A stretch of 34,052 nt of DNA from Pseudomonas fontis (GTDB taxonomy: Bacteria; Pseudomonadota; Gammaproteobacteria; Pseudomonadales; Pseudomonadaceae). Location of the stretch: positions 1 to 34,052 of the forward strand of contig NZ_JAMDGY010000025.1 in assembly GCF_028656955.1 (NCBI RefSeq), read 5' to 3'. The notes beneath the pieces were generated by a model that saw only the letters and a list, made by a program, of their open reading frames with translations, made no database searches and was not told where the DNA came from. Below, in pieces: positions 12,590 to 21,079 of this stretch. The translations under genes were made by a program, and so were the position numbers. How positions within the stretch are numbered: the first letter of the stretch is position 1; every line of letters starts with the position of its first letter.

Positions 12590-12774
12590 CAGCCACCATC
12601 CACGACATCGCTGACCAGCGCCCGCACCTGATGGTGGTAGCCAGTGATGGTGCCCACTTAATCCCGCGCGCCCTGGTGCAATCAGTCATCGCCGGCGACC
12701 AACCTTCCTCAATCCTTACTGAGCCCGTGGTGAAGCGGATTATTGAAGAGTGGCTGCAGCAGGTGACCAAATGA
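12586..12774 (+). CDS. Small hypothetical protein
   Basis: 62 residues (MTATIHDIADQRPHL...), start overlapping the previous stop by 4 bp. Mixed alpha/beta look, no membrane segment or cysteine motif; not recognised. The frame remains open upstream to 12367 but that part overlaps the preceding gene. Confidence 0.58.
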   Translation: MTATIHDIADQRPHLMVVASDGAHLIPRALVQSVIAGDQPSSILTEPVVKRIIEEWLQQVTK

Positions 12775-13025
12775 CCATCAAGGTTCTGGAGTTCAAGCGG
12801 GAGGACTGGCGCGACGCCGCCAAGACCCTGCGCAAAATTGCCGATGACCTTGATGCCGGCGAGCATCCCGAGTGCACTGTAGGCGCCTTGACGCTGATCG
12901 GTGCGAAAGGCGAGGTGACGGTGTTCGGTCTCGGACCCAAGTGCGACGACCTGCAATGCCTGGGTGCGATGCGCCTGGGTGAGCAGAAGCTTATTGATGT
13001 GCTGGTTGGTGATAAAGAAGGTTAG
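12771..13025 (+). CDS. Small hypothetical protein
   Basis: 84 residues (MTIKVLEFKREDW...), 4-bp overlap with the previous gene. The sequence AAKTLRKIADDLDAGEHP followed by beta-rich GALTLIGAKGEVTVFGLG is seen in small accessory proteins of Pseudomonas phages. No assigned function. Confidence 0.6.
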   Translation: MTIKVLEFKREDWRDAAKTLRKIADDLDAGEHPECTVGALTLIGAKGEVTVFGLGPKCDDLQCLGAMRLGEQKLIDVLVGDKEG

Positions 13026-13088
13026 GCGTGCTATTGAAGTGACATTACGCGGCCCCATGTATGTGTAAACCAACAATGGAGCTGTGAA

Positions 13089-13298
13089 ATGTCAAATATT
13101 GTTAAAGGTGATTTGGTTACGCTGAAAAGTCTTGGCCCTGCAATGACGGTAGCCGAGGTTAAACACCAGAAGGTAATTTTCAACGTGCCCGAATCGATTA
13201 ATGCGTTTTGCCAGTGGTTTGATGGTGATAAGCCGATGGAGAAGTGGTTCGACGTCGAAGTGTTAAGGCTGATTGAGCCATTGCCAGAACTGAAGTGA
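13089..13298 (+). CDS. DUF2158 (YodC-like) protein
   Basis: 69 residues. GDLVTLKSLGPAMTVAEV, then CQWFDGDKPMEKWFD and LRLIEPL match the DUF2158/YodC family of small beta-rich proteins, function unknown. GGAG precedes the ATG. Its own terminator follows at once. Codons are more AT-rich than the neighbours, suggesting a recently gained accessory gene. Confidence 0.82.
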   Translation: MSNIVKGDLVTLKSLGPAMTVAEVKHQKVIFNVPESINAFCQWFDGDKPMEKWFDVEVLRLIEPLPELK

Positions 13299-13301
13299 CA
13301 G

Positions 13302-13327
13302 AAGCCTCGCCAAGTGCGGGGCTTTTT
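13302..13327 (+). terminator. Terminator after the DUF2158 gene
   Basis: AGCCTCGC and GCGGGGCT pair around a short loop, then TTTTTATT. The following GGGAGG is the ribosome site of the next gene. Confidence 0.78.
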
Positions 13328-13342
13328 ATTGGGAGGTGATCC

Positions 13343-13966
13343 ATGGGTAGGCCATACCCTCCATCGTCGGTACTTGAGCTGTCCGACCTCTCCGACTTCG
13401 GTATCCGCCTGACTCCAGCACCTGAGCTGTGGGAATGGCTCCAGGCTGAGATCCTCGCCGACACCGGCAGCATTCACAACGAAGACCATGCCCACCTACT
13501 GGATGCAGACATCCGGGTCATGTGGGCATCGTCGAGCTTCGAGAAGCAGGGTAGGACGGTCCTGGGCCAGGCCGAGCAGGTAGCGTTCCGCGCTGGTGGC
13601 TGGCAGAAGGCGCGTATGGAGCAACAGATGCGTGATTGGTTCGGCGAAGTTCCGACCTTCATCATCACCTTGGCTGCCGACTACTGCGCCCAGTGCAGCG
13701 ACACCGACTTCTGCGCACTGGTGGAGCATGAGCTGTACCACATAGCTCAAGCCAAGGATAAGTACGGCGCGCCCAAGTTCACTCAGGAAGGCTTACCCAA
13801 GCTTGAGATGCGCGGACACGACGTTGAAGAGTTCGTCGGTGTGGTCCGCCGCTACGGTGCAAGCCCTGACGTTCAAGCGTTGGTGGATGCTGCAAACAGT
13901 CCTGCTGAGGTGGGGGAATTGAACATTGCGAGGGCCTGCGGAACCTGTCTGCTCAAGTCGGCCTGA
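13343..13966 (+). CDS. Putative phage zinc metallopeptidase
   Basis: 207 residues. VEHELYHI (H129, E130, H133) is an HExxH zinc-peptidase motif within a region conserved in the putative phage metallopeptidase family: FIITLAADYCAQCSDTDFCAL precedes it (only positions 106-126) and PKLEMRGHDVEEFVGVVRRYG follows, with His157 and Glu161 as third-ligand candidates. GGGAGG lies 8 bases before the start. It is directly upstream of the terminase genes, separated from the previous gene by a terminator. Substrate unknown; possibilities include a scaffold or host protein. Confidence 0.75.
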   Translation: MGRPYPPSSVLELSDLSDFGIRLTPAPELWEWLQAEILADTGSIHNEDHAHLLDADIRVMWASSSFEKQGRTVLGQAEQVAFRAGGWQKARMEQQMRDWFGEVPTFIITLAADYCAQCSDTDFCALVEHELYHIAQAKDKYGAPKFTQEGLPKLEMRGHDVEEFVGVVRRYGASPDVQALVDAANSPAEVGELNIARACGTCLLKSA

Positions 13967-13997
13967 TATGAGACAGGCATGAGACGGAATCCAATCT

Positions 13998-14459
13998 ATG
14001 GCAGCCCTGAAAAACGATGTGAAAGCCTTCATCGTTCAGGCTTTGGCGTGCTTTGACACTCCGACGCAAGTCTCACAAGCGGTGAAGCAAGAATTCGATG
14101 TTGATGTAACCCGCCAGCAGGTCGAGCAGCACGACCCAACCAAGCGCGCCGGTGTGAACCTGGCTGCTAAGTGGCAGACCCTGTTCCACGATACCCGGAA
14201 ACGATTCCGAGAAGAGACAGCTGATATCCCAATCGCCAACCGAGCCTTCCGCCTCCGCGCCATGAACCGTTTCGTGGAGAAGGCCGAGACGATGAAGAAC
14301 ATCGGTCTGGCCATGCAGATCCTCGAACAGGCCGCGAAGGAAACCGGCGACATTTATGTGAACCGAGCCCGGAAGGAAGAGGCCGGCGACGAACCGGTGA
14401 TCCCGACCCGCATCCAGGTCGACGTAGTGGATGCGAGGAAGCCGAATGCCGAGCCTTAA
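13998..14459 (+). CDS. terS: Terminase small subunit (DUF2280)
   Basis: 153 residues, DUF2280 family typical of Pseudomonas phages. The N-terminal helix-turn-helix (LKNDVKAFIVQALACF, TPTQVSQAVKQEF, VTRQQVEQHDP) should recognise the packaging site; the middle helices oligomerise; the tail contacts the large subunit. Its 3' end overlaps the large subunit gene by 14 bp. The start is ATG at 13998; no strong Shine-Dalgarno was seen. Confidence 0.87.
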   Translation: MAALKNDVKAFIVQALACFDTPTQVSQAVKQEFDVDVTRQQVEQHDPTKRAGVNLAAKWQTLFHDTRKRFREETADIPIANRAFRLRAMNRFVEKAETMKNIGLAMQILEQAAKETGDIYVNRARKEEAGDEPVIPTRIQVDVVDARKPNAEP

Positions 14460-15747
14460 CGTTCCGCAGTCGCAGTTCCTCCTGTTGCCCCACAAGTTTC
14501 GAGCATTTGTTGCTGGCTTCGGCTCTGGGAAGACCTGGGTCGGATGCTCGGCCCTGAGTAAGCACTTCATGGAGTGGCCCGGCGTCAACGCTGGTTACTT
14601 CGCACCGACCTACCCGCAGATCCGGGACATCTTCTATCCGACCATGGATGAGGTGGCCTACGACTGGGGGCTGAAGACCAAGATCAACCAGGCGAACCAC
14701 GAGGTTCACATCTACAGCGGCCGCCAGTGTCGCGGCACAGTGATCTGTCGATCGATGGAAAAGCCGCAGACTATCGTCGGTTTCAAGATCGGACATGCCC
14801 TGGTGGATGAGCTAGACGTGCTGACGGCCATCAAGGCGCAGCAGGCTTGGCGCAAGATCATTGCCCGGATGCGTTACAACCTGCCTGGGCTGAAGAACGG
14901 GGTGGACGTCACTACGACACCGGAAGGCTTCAAGTTCGTCTTCCTGCAGTTCGTGAAGCAGTTGCGCGACAAACCTTCGCTCAAGGAGATGTATGGCCTG
15001 GTGCAAGCCAGCACGTTCGACAACGAGCTGAACCTGCCGGATGACTACATCGCATCCCTGATGGAGTCGTATCCGCCACAGCTGATCATGGCGTACCTCA
15101 AGGGCCAGTTCGTCAACTTGACGTCGGGCACGATCTACACGGCCTACGACCGAAAGCTCAACGGATGCTTCGACACTGTGCAGCCCGGCGAGCCGTTGTT
15201 CATCGGTATGGACTTCAACGTCGGCAAGATGGCGGCCATCACCCATGTCAAACGCGACCAGGGGTTGCCCAGGGCTGTGGATGAGTTGATCGACGGCTAC
15301 GACACGCCCGACATGATCCGGCGCATCAAAGAGCGCTACTGGCAGCACGACGGCAACGACTTCAAGAAGACCTGCGAAATCAGGATCTACCCGGATGCCT
15401 CGGGTGATTCGCGCAAGTCCGTGAACGCCAGTATCACCGACCTGGCCATGCTCAAGCAGGCTGGGTTCGCCGTCATCGCTCCAGCGGCAAACCCGCCGGT
15501 GAAGGACCGAATCAACGCTATGAACGCCGTCTTCTGCAATGCGCAGGGCGAGCGCCGCTACCTGATCAACTCGCTCACCTGCCCAACCTACGCCGATGGC
15601 CTGGAGCAGCAGGTGTGGGGTGCGAACGGGGAGCCTGACAAGACCGCCGGCATCGATCACGCGAACGACGCTGGCGGCTACTTCATCCATCGCGAGTACC
15701 CGATTATCAAACCGGTCACCGCTATCAAAATGGGGTTCGCCCGCTAA
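14446..15747 (+). CDS. terL: Terminase large subunit
   Basis: 433 residues. The ATPase has Walker A GFGSGKT (residues 24-30) and Walker B ending in VDELD with Asp121-Glu122; the nuclease starts around LFIGMDFNVGK with metal-binding Asp256, and further acids lie downstream (YPDASGDSRKS, GIDHANDAGGY). It powers DNA entry through the portal and cuts the concatemer. The start at 14446 was chosen because the longer frame begins with a short N-terminal extension inside terS. It overlaps the portal gene by one base (TAATG). Confidence 0.92.
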   Translation: MPSLNVPQSQFLLLPHKFRAFVAGFGSGKTWVGCSALSKHFMEWPGVNAGYFAPTYPQIRDIFYPTMDEVAYDWGLKTKINQANHEVHIYSGRQCRGTVICRSMEKPQTIVGFKIGHALVDELDVLTAIKAQQAWRKIIARMRYNLPGLKNGVDVTTTPEGFKFVFLQFVKQLRDKPSLKEMYGLVQASTFDNELNLPDDYIASLMESYPPQLIMAYLKGQFVNLTSGTIYTAYDRKLNGCFDTVQPGEPLFIGMDFNVGKMAAITHVKRDQGLPRAVDELIDGYDTPDMIRRIKERYWQHDGNDFKKTCEIRIYPDASGDSRKSVNASITDLAMLKQAGFAVIAPAANPPVKDRINAMNAVFCNAQGERRYLINSLTCPTYADGLEQQVWGANGEPDKTAGIDHANDAGGYFIHREYPIIKPVTAIKMGFAR

Positions 15748-17207
15748 TGGCAGACGTCACATACACCCGCCCGGAATACGACGCGGCAAAGTCCCGTTGG
15801 CGGCTGGTGCGCGACGTGTGTAAGGGCTCCGAGACGGTAAAGGGTCGCGGCGATGTTTACCTGCCCAGGCCCAACAAGCACGATACTAGCCCGGAAAATC
15901 TTGAGCGGTACAACTCGTACAGGCAGCGGGCAGTGTTCTACAACGCCACCGGGCGTACGAAGCACAGCCTGGTCGGTGCCGTGTTCCGCACCTGGCCAAC
16001 CCTAACTGTCCCCGGCGCACTCGATTATGTGTCCACTGACATCGACGGGCAGGGCGTGAGCGTCTATCAGCAGTCGCAATCGGTCATCGGGCACCTGCTC
16101 GAAGTCGGCCGGCATGGCCTGCTGGTGGACTACGCCGCTGTTCGGGGTGGCACGGTGAGCAAGGCGGACGAGCAGGCGGGCCGCGCGCGGGCGAGTGTTG
16201 CGAGCTACCCGGCTGAATCCATCAGGAACTGGAAGACTCGCAAGGTCGGTGGCCAGCACCTGCTGAGCTTGGTGGTTCTGCAGGAGTCCGTGGACATCGA
16301 CACCGATGACGGCTTCGGTAGCGAAAAGGTTACGCAATATCGCGTGCTGCGCCTGGATGACACTGGAGTTTATACCCAGGAGGTGTGGGAAGAGGGCAAA
16401 AGTCAGACGGCTATGATCATTCCGCCCTTCACCCCGCTGAACGGCCTGGGCCAGCCTTGGCGGATCATCCCGTTTCACTTTCTCGGCAGCGAGAACAACG
16501 ACACCAGCATTGACGACGCACCGCTGTACGACATGGCGGTGCTGAACATCGGCCATTACTGCAACAGCGCGGATTACGAAGACTCGGTCTGGTTCTCTGG
16601 GCAGCCTCAGTTCTGGATCTCTGGTCTGGACGAAGCCTGGCGCGACCACCTTGAGGCCAACGGCATCTACGTTGGCTCCAGGGCACCGCTGACGCTCCCT
16701 GCCAACGGATCGTGCGGGTTTGCTCAGCCTGAGCCGAATACGCTTGTGAAAGAGGCCATGGACGCCAAGAAGCAGGACATGGTGTCCCTCGGCGCCCGGC
16801 TGATCGAACGCGGTAGCGCGGTGAAGACCGCGACCCAGGCCGACAACGACAGCGCCGCTGAACACAGCGTTCTCTCCCTGGTGGTGAGCAACGTCAGCGA
16901 GGCCTACAGCCAGTGCCTGGAATGGATGGCTGAGTTCGTGAACGCCCCCGGCGAGGTGGTCTACAAGCTTAACCAGGACTTCAGTCAAATTACCCTGGAC
17001 GCCACGATCCTGGCGGCGCTGTTCAATGCGGTGCAAGGCGGCAAGCTGCCCGAGGGCGACTTCTGGCAGTACCTGCGCGATCGCGGAGTGATCAACCCAG
17101 AAAAAACAGACGACGAAATCCGGGGCGAACTGGAAGCGCAAAGCACTGGGCCTGACCTGGATGACGACGAGGCGAACCTAAATGGCGGCAAACCAAGCAA
17201 TCCTTGA
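15747..17207 (+). CDS. Portal protein, DUF4055 family
   Basis: 486 residues. The DUF4055 pattern is visible: the N-terminal SRWRLVRDVCKGSETVKGRG, YLPRP, the RAVFYNATGRT stretch, a central LLEVGRHGLLVDY, and a late AEHSVLSLVVSNVSEAYSQ helix. The portal forms the dodecameric ring at one capsid vertex through which DNA passes and on which the connector assembles. It follows terL directly and its end overlaps the minor head gene by 26 bp. Confidence 0.9.
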   Translation: MADVTYTRPEYDAAKSRWRLVRDVCKGSETVKGRGDVYLPRPNKHDTSPENLERYNSYRQRAVFYNATGRTKHSLVGAVFRTWPTLTVPGALDYVSTDIDGQGVSVYQQSQSVIGHLLEVGRHGLLVDYAAVRGGTVSKADEQAGRARASVASYPAESIRNWKTRKVGGQHLLSLVVLQESVDIDTDDGFGSEKVTQYRVLRLDDTGVYTQEVWEEGKSQTAMIIPPFTPLNGLGQPWRIIPFHFLGSENNDTSIDDAPLYDMAVLNIGHYCNSADYEDSVWFSGQPQFWISGLDEAWRDHLEANGIYVGSRAPLTLPANGSCGFAQPEPNTLVKEAMDAKKQDMVSLGARLIERGSAVKTATQADNDSAAEHSVLSLVVSNVSEAYSQCLEWMAEFVNAPGEVVYKLNQDFSQITLDATILAALFNAVQGGKLPEGDFWQYLRDRGVINPEKTDDEIRGELEAQSTGPDLDDDEANLNGGKPSNP

Positions 17208-18273
17208 CGCCACCATCCGGCACGCCGTCTTCCTGGAGCAGCTCAAGTCGGGGGAGGTCGCTAAGTTCGCGCCGTTCCTCAAGGAGATCGACCGCTCGAT
17301 CCGCGATCGGCTGACCCGGGCCGATCTGACGGATTACACCGTCGCTCGGCTTGAGCGGCTGCTGAGCGAGGTCGACAGCCTGCTGCTGGGCATCTTCGAC
17401 CGGTATAGCGAGAAGCTGAACCTTGATCTGGTGGATATCGCCAATTACGAGGCCGAGTTTGAAGCGACCAGCCTGACCCGGGCGGCCCCGGTTGGGGTTT
17501 CGTTCGACGCTGCGGTGCCAGGTGCGGCGGCAATCAGGGCGGCAATCCTCACCAATCCACTCAGCGTGCGCGGCGCTGATGGCGGGAAGCTGCTCAAGTC
17601 ATTCATTGATGGCTTCACCGCCACCGAGCGGCAGCGCCTCACAGGCGCGATCAGGCAGGGCTTCTTCGAGGGCCAGACGAACTTCCAGATCATCAAGAAT
17701 ATTCGCGGTACCAAGGCGCTCCAGTACAACGACGGCATCCTGGCCACGACCAACCGCAACGCCGGCGCCATCGTGCGGACGGCGGTGCAGCACGTGGCCA
17801 CCCAGGCGCGCATGGAGACGCTGAAGGAAAACAGCGACGTCGTGCAGTCAGTGGAGTGGGTCAGCACCCTGGATTCGAAGACCACCAACCAATGCCGGAC
17901 GCTGGATAAACGCAGGTTCAAGCTTACTGAGGGGCCGAGGCCGCCGATCCACATCAACTGCCGCTCGACGGTGGTGGCGGTGACGAGGTTTAGCGCTTTG
18001 TTCGCCAAGGACGCCACGCGTGCCTCTATCGGCGACAGCGGTGCCCAGCAGGTGAGGGCAGACCTCAGCTACTATGACTGGCTCAAGCAGCAGCCGGCGG
18101 CGTTCCAAGACAAGGCTATCGGTCCGGTTCGGGCGAAGTTATTCCGCGAAGGTGGTTTGAGCGTCGAGCGTTTTGCCGAACTGCAGCTTGATCGAAACTT
18201 TGCACCGCTGACGCTTGTGCAGATGAAGGCGCTTGAGCCTCTGGCATTCGAACGTGCGGGTTTGATAGATTAA
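17182..18273 (+). CDS. Minor head protein, SPP1 gp7/MuF family
   Basis: 363 residues. The C-terminal half bears the MuF signature TNQCRTLDKRRFKL followed by PPIHINCRSTV (residues ~235-270). The N-terminal helices lie where portal contact is expected. In SPP1 and Mu relatives this protein is packaged in small numbers and aids head assembly or DNA delivery. No toxin domain is attached; the length is that of a plain MuF protein. Overlaps the portal gene by 26 bp. Confidence 0.87.
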   Translation: MAANQAILDATIRHAVFLEQLKSGEVAKFAPFLKEIDRSIRDRLTRADLTDYTVARLERLLSEVDSLLLGIFDRYSEKLNLDLVDIANYEAEFEATSLTRAAPVGVSFDAAVPGAAAIRAAILTNPLSVRGADGGKLLKSFIDGFTATERQRLTGAIRQGFFEGQTNFQIIKNIRGTKALQYNDGILATTNRNAGAIVRTAVQHVATQARMETLKENSDVVQSVEWVSTLDSKTTNQCRTLDKRRFKLTEGPRPPIHINCRSTVVAVTRFSALFAKDATRASIGDSGAQQVRADLSYYDWLKQQPAAFQDKAIGPVRAKLFREGGLSVERFAELQLDRNFAPLTLVQMKALEPLAFERAGLID

Positions 18274-18290
18274 TAAGCCTTCCGTTCAAT
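18262..18290 (+). promoter_or_regulatory. Candidate moron promoter
   Basis: TTGATA (18262-18267), a 17-base spacer and TTCAAT (18285-18290) lie straight before the AT-rich gene at 18291, partly within the end of the minor head gene. If used, the transcript begins a few bases into that frame, implying translation from a later ATG such as 18303. Confidence 0.35.
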
Positions 18291-18626
18291 ATGAAGTCAA
18301 TCATGATTTACAGCCTGAGAGTCTCCGAAAAATATGAGGTTGAAATCTGTATTTACTTTTTCCAATGCGCAATTGACGCAAATAATTGGCCGGCAGCTTT
18401 AGATCAATTGGCAATGCTTGGCGGGATTGTTCAGAAAGCAATTGCCGCCGGAAGACTGGATAATGATGCCAAGGAAATTATTTTATTTGTTGCTACATTT
18501 CCTGATCTCCTCCAGAAAGCCAAGGTGCTTTGGGAAGGGCTGGATGACTTAGTTATCAAGGCTGACGGACAGAAACCGTATGGGGCTCGTGTTGCTGAAG
18601 TTATACGAATGAGCTACATCAAATAA
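18291..18626 (+). CDS. AT-rich hypothetical protein (moron candidate)
   Basis: 111 residues (107 if ATG at 18303 is used). Helical, with Cys/Phe-rich CIYFFQCAIDANNWPAALDQL and FVATFPDLLQKAKVLW. No family recognised; no signal peptide. The base composition is clearly richer in A and T than the flanking head genes, the ribosome site is poor, a promoter-like pair lies upstream and a strong terminator follows. This is the build of a moron, an independently expressed gene inserted among late genes. Function unknown. Confidence 0.62.
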   Translation: MKSIMIYSLRVSEKYEVEICIYFFQCAIDANNWPAALDQLAMLGGIVQKAIAAGRLDNDAKEIILFVATFPDLLQKAKVLWEGLDDLVIKADGQKPYGARVAEVIRMSYIK

Positions 18627-18642
18627 CAGATGAAAAAGACAG

Positions 18643-18664
18643 ACCCGCTTCGGCGGGTTTTTTT
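18643..18664 (+). terminator. Terminator after the AT-rich gene
   Basis: ACCCGC, a TTCG tetraloop and GCGGGT are followed by TTTTTT. A strong intrinsic terminator inside the head operon, needing antitermination for capsid gene expression. Confidence 0.88.
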
Positions 18665-18709
18665 ATGCCCGCAGGCAGGGCCTGCACCTAAGTCTCTGGG
18701 AGACAATCA

Positions 18710-19426
18710 ATGCTGAAATTCCAACTGGATACCCTGGAAGGGGTAGATGAAGCCGTGCGCGCTCTTTACACCGAGAAGGACGGCAAGTTCGTACTCGGCA
18801 TTGAAGGTCTGCCGCAACAAGAAGATGTAACCGGCCTGAAGGCCAAGGTTGATGAGCTGCTCGGCGAGAAGAAAGCCTCCGAGAAAGCTCGCAAGGACGC
18901 CGAAGAGCAGGCCCGACTGGAGCGTGAAGAAGCCGCTCGCAAGTCGGGCAACGTCGAAGAGCTTGAAAAGTCCTGGTCTGAAAAGTACAGCCGCCGTGAA
19001 GCTGAGCTGAACGGCCTGCTGGAGCAGGAGCGTGGAACGCTGAGCACTCAGATCCGGGACCTGACCGTCGGCCGTACCGCGACTGATATCGCGTCTGCCC
19101 TGGCAATTCCTGGCAGTGCAGAGGCTCTGTTGCCCCACATTGAGCGTCGCTTGAGTGTCGAGCAGCGCGACGGGAAGCCTGTAGTTGTCGTGCTCGACAA
19201 ACAGGGCAAGCTCTCGGCGTCTTCTCTGGAAGAGTTGAAAGCAGAGTTTGCAAACAACACGGCCTTCGCGCCGTTGATCGCGGGTAGCAAGGCATCTGGC
19301 GGCGGGGCTGCTGGTGCTGGAAATGGCGGTGGGGCCGCATTGAAACGTTCTGAAATGACGCCAGTGGCCAAGCGTGAATACATCACTGCTCACGGCCAGG
19401 ACGCGTACTTGAAATTGCCCAAATAA
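18710..19426 (+). CDS. Scaffold protein
   Basis: 238 residues. Residues ~38-110 form a highly charged coiled coil (VDELLGEKKASEKARKD and onwards), then a globular region TATDIASALAIPGSAEALLPHIERRL and a C-terminal Gly-rich linker GGGAAGAGNGGGAALKRSEM leading to a short basic tail that would hold capsid subunits. This is the pattern of gp20-like scaffolds, which shape the procapsid and leave before packaging. It is right before the capsid gene. No fused protease was seen. Confidence 0.85.
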   Translation: MLKFQLDTLEGVDEAVRALYTEKDGKFVLGIEGLPQQEDVTGLKAKVDELLGEKKASEKARKDAEEQARLEREEAARKSGNVEELEKSWSEKYSRREAELNGLLEQERGTLSTQIRDLTVGRTATDIASALAIPGSAEALLPHIERRLSVEQRDGKPVVVVLDKQGKLSASSLEELKAEFANNTAFAPLIAGSKASGGGAAGAGNGGGAALKRSEMTPVAKREYITAHGQDAYLKLPK

Positions 19427-19437
19427 TGGAGTGACTC

Positions 19438-20385
19438 ATGGCGACTACCGTCAACTCGGACATGATCGTTTACAACGATCTTGCTCAAACCGCCTACCTG
19501 GAGCGTATCCAGGATGTTATCGATATCTTCAACGCTTCCTCGAACGGCGCACTCATTCTCGACAACGAACTGATCGAGGGTGATCTGCGTAAGCGCGCCT
19601 TCTACAAACTCGGTGGCTCGATTGCCCACCGGGATGTGAATTCGGTGGCCACGGTTGCAGGTCAGAAAATCGGCTCCGGCGAAATGGTCGGCGTAAAGGT
19701 GCCGTTCAAATACGGCCCATACGAAACCACTGAAGAGGCCTTCAAACGTCGCGCACGTTCGCCGGAGGAGTTCTCCGAACTGGTTGGCCAGGACTACGCA
19801 GATGCGGTGCTCGAGGGCTACATCCAGTACGCCATGGCAGCGCTGAAGGCGTCCATCGGCGCTAACCCCAACATGGTGGCGAAGGCCAGCTTTGCCGTCG
19901 ATGGCAAGAAGGCCCTGACCAAGGGCATGCGTAAGTTCGGTGATCGCTTCGGGCGGATCGCGTTGTGGACCATGGATTCGGCCACCTACTTCGATATGGT
20001 CGACCAAGCCATCACTGAGAAAGTTTACGAAGAAGCTGGCGTGGTCATCTATGGCGGTCAGCCGGGAACCATGGGTAAGCCGGTTCTGGTTTCGGACACC
20101 ATCCCAGCGGAAACCATCTTCGGCCTGCAGGCCGGTGCGATCAAGATTACCGAATCCCAGGCACCTGGCTTCCGTTCGTACAACATCGACAACCAAGAAA
20201 ACTTGGCGATGGGCTTCCGTGCGGAGGGCACCTTTAACCTGGACCTGCTGGGCTACAGCTGGAAGGACTCCACCGGTGGTGTGAATCCGAACCTGGCTTC
20301 GATCGGTGCCGGGGCCAACTGGAGCAAGTACGCGACGAGCGACAAGGTCACCGCTGGCGTGTTGATCGATCTGTCGGCGCCGTAA
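19438..20385 (+). CDS. Major capsid protein
   Basis: 315 residues of an HK97-fold coat protein family. Features include the N-terminal arm NSDMIVYNDLAQTAYLERIQDV, the helix region EEFSELVGQDYADAVLEGYIQYAMAALKASIG (residues ~118-150, spine-helix), and a terminal beta region QENLAMGFRAEGTFNLDLLGYSW. Highly biased GC3 codons and a good GGAGTG ribosome site agree with very high expression. Follows the scaffold gene by 11 bases. Confidence 0.87.
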   Translation: MATTVNSDMIVYNDLAQTAYLERIQDVIDIFNASSNGALILDNELIEGDLRKRAFYKLGGSIAHRDVNSVATVAGQKIGSGEMVGVKVPFKYGPYETTEEAFKRRARSPEEFSELVGQDYADAVLEGYIQYAMAALKASIGANPNMVAKASFAVDGKKALTKGMRKFGDRFGRIALWTMDSATYFDMVDQAITEKVYEEAGVVIYGGQPGTMGKPVLVSDTIPAETIFGLQAGAIKITESQAPGFRSYNIDNQENLAMGFRAEGTFNLDLLGYSWKDSTGGVNPNLASIGAGANWSKYATSDKVTAGVLIDLSAP

Positions 20386-20433
20386 TCGGCTTATTCACAG
20401 CGGGCGTCCTGTATGGGTCGCCCTGGAGGTTTC

Positions 20434-21024
20434 ATGGAACTCGTTTACTCCGCTCAAACTACAGACTTCGATCCAGAAAAACGCTATCGCAACCCTGCAC
20501 ACTTCGACCGTGCGGAGGCAGGCGTAACTCACGTTCTGGTGATGGGCGAATGGCCGAAAGTAGTCGAGGCTTACGAGGCAGTGGGAATCGAGGTCTCGGT
20601 GACGAAGTCTTTGGCTGTCGAGCTGGTTTATTCGAACGATGCCATCATTGCCGACCTGGAACAGGAAAACGACAACCTTCGCGGCGAGCGCGACGGCATC
20701 TTGCGACTAGTTGAAGCTGTTGAAGGTCTTTCCCCGCTAGAGCATCCGAGAGCCGGCGAGCTGCCGATCCGATTGTTCAATGCACTGGATTCCGTGCACG
20801 GGCTCGTTACCTCGGTGACGAAAGAGCGCGACGATCTGGCGGGTGAGGCTGAATTACTCCGTGCTGAAGTCGTACACCTCAAGGCAATGGCCGATCAGCC
20901 GGTCGACAACGTCGAGAAGATCGCAGGTCTCAAGGCGCAGCTCGATGCGGCCAGCGTGCAATATCGGGCGAATGCCTCGGTAGAATCGCTGGAAAAGGCG
21001 GTTGCGGAACTGCCAAAGGCGTAA
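20434..21024 (+). CDS. Hypothetical head-region protein with coiled coil
   Basis: 196 residues. The first ~60 are compact (MELVYSAQTTDFDPEKRYRNP, AGVTHVLVMGEWPKVVEAY). The rest is coiled coil (IIADLEQENDNLRGERDGILRLVEAVEG; VTKERDDLAGEAELLRAEVVHLK). GGAGG six bases upstream fixes the start at 20434, not 20413. It lies where other phages carry a capsid decoration or head-tail gene, but the family is not recognised. Confidence 0.65.
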   Translation: MELVYSAQTTDFDPEKRYRNPAHFDRAEAGVTHVLVMGEWPKVVEAYEAVGIEVSVTKSLAVELVYSNDAIIADLEQENDNLRGERDGILRLVEAVEGLSPLEHPRAGELPIRLFNALDSVHGLVTSVTKERDDLAGEAELLRAEVVHLKAMADQPVDNVEKIAGLKAQLDAASVQYRANASVESLEKAVAELPKA

Positions 21025-21079
21025 TAATCCGGGTACCCGTTCACCGGCGCCCGAATCAAACCACTAAGCGAGTTGACGC

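Noticed and set aside
14812..15690. 292-codon minus-strand frame opposite the large terminase
   Set aside because: Mirror of the terminase codons; product has no recognisable features.
16002..17141. Long (379-codon) minus-strand frame opposite the portal gene
   Set aside because: Shadow of GC-rich codons on the opposite strand; no ribosome site, and the sense strand encodes a recognised portal.
18760..18770. CGCTCTTTACA, resembling a boxA antitermination element
   Set aside because: Lies inside the scaffold coding sequence in the middle of an operon, with no boxB or promoter near; a chance match is likely.
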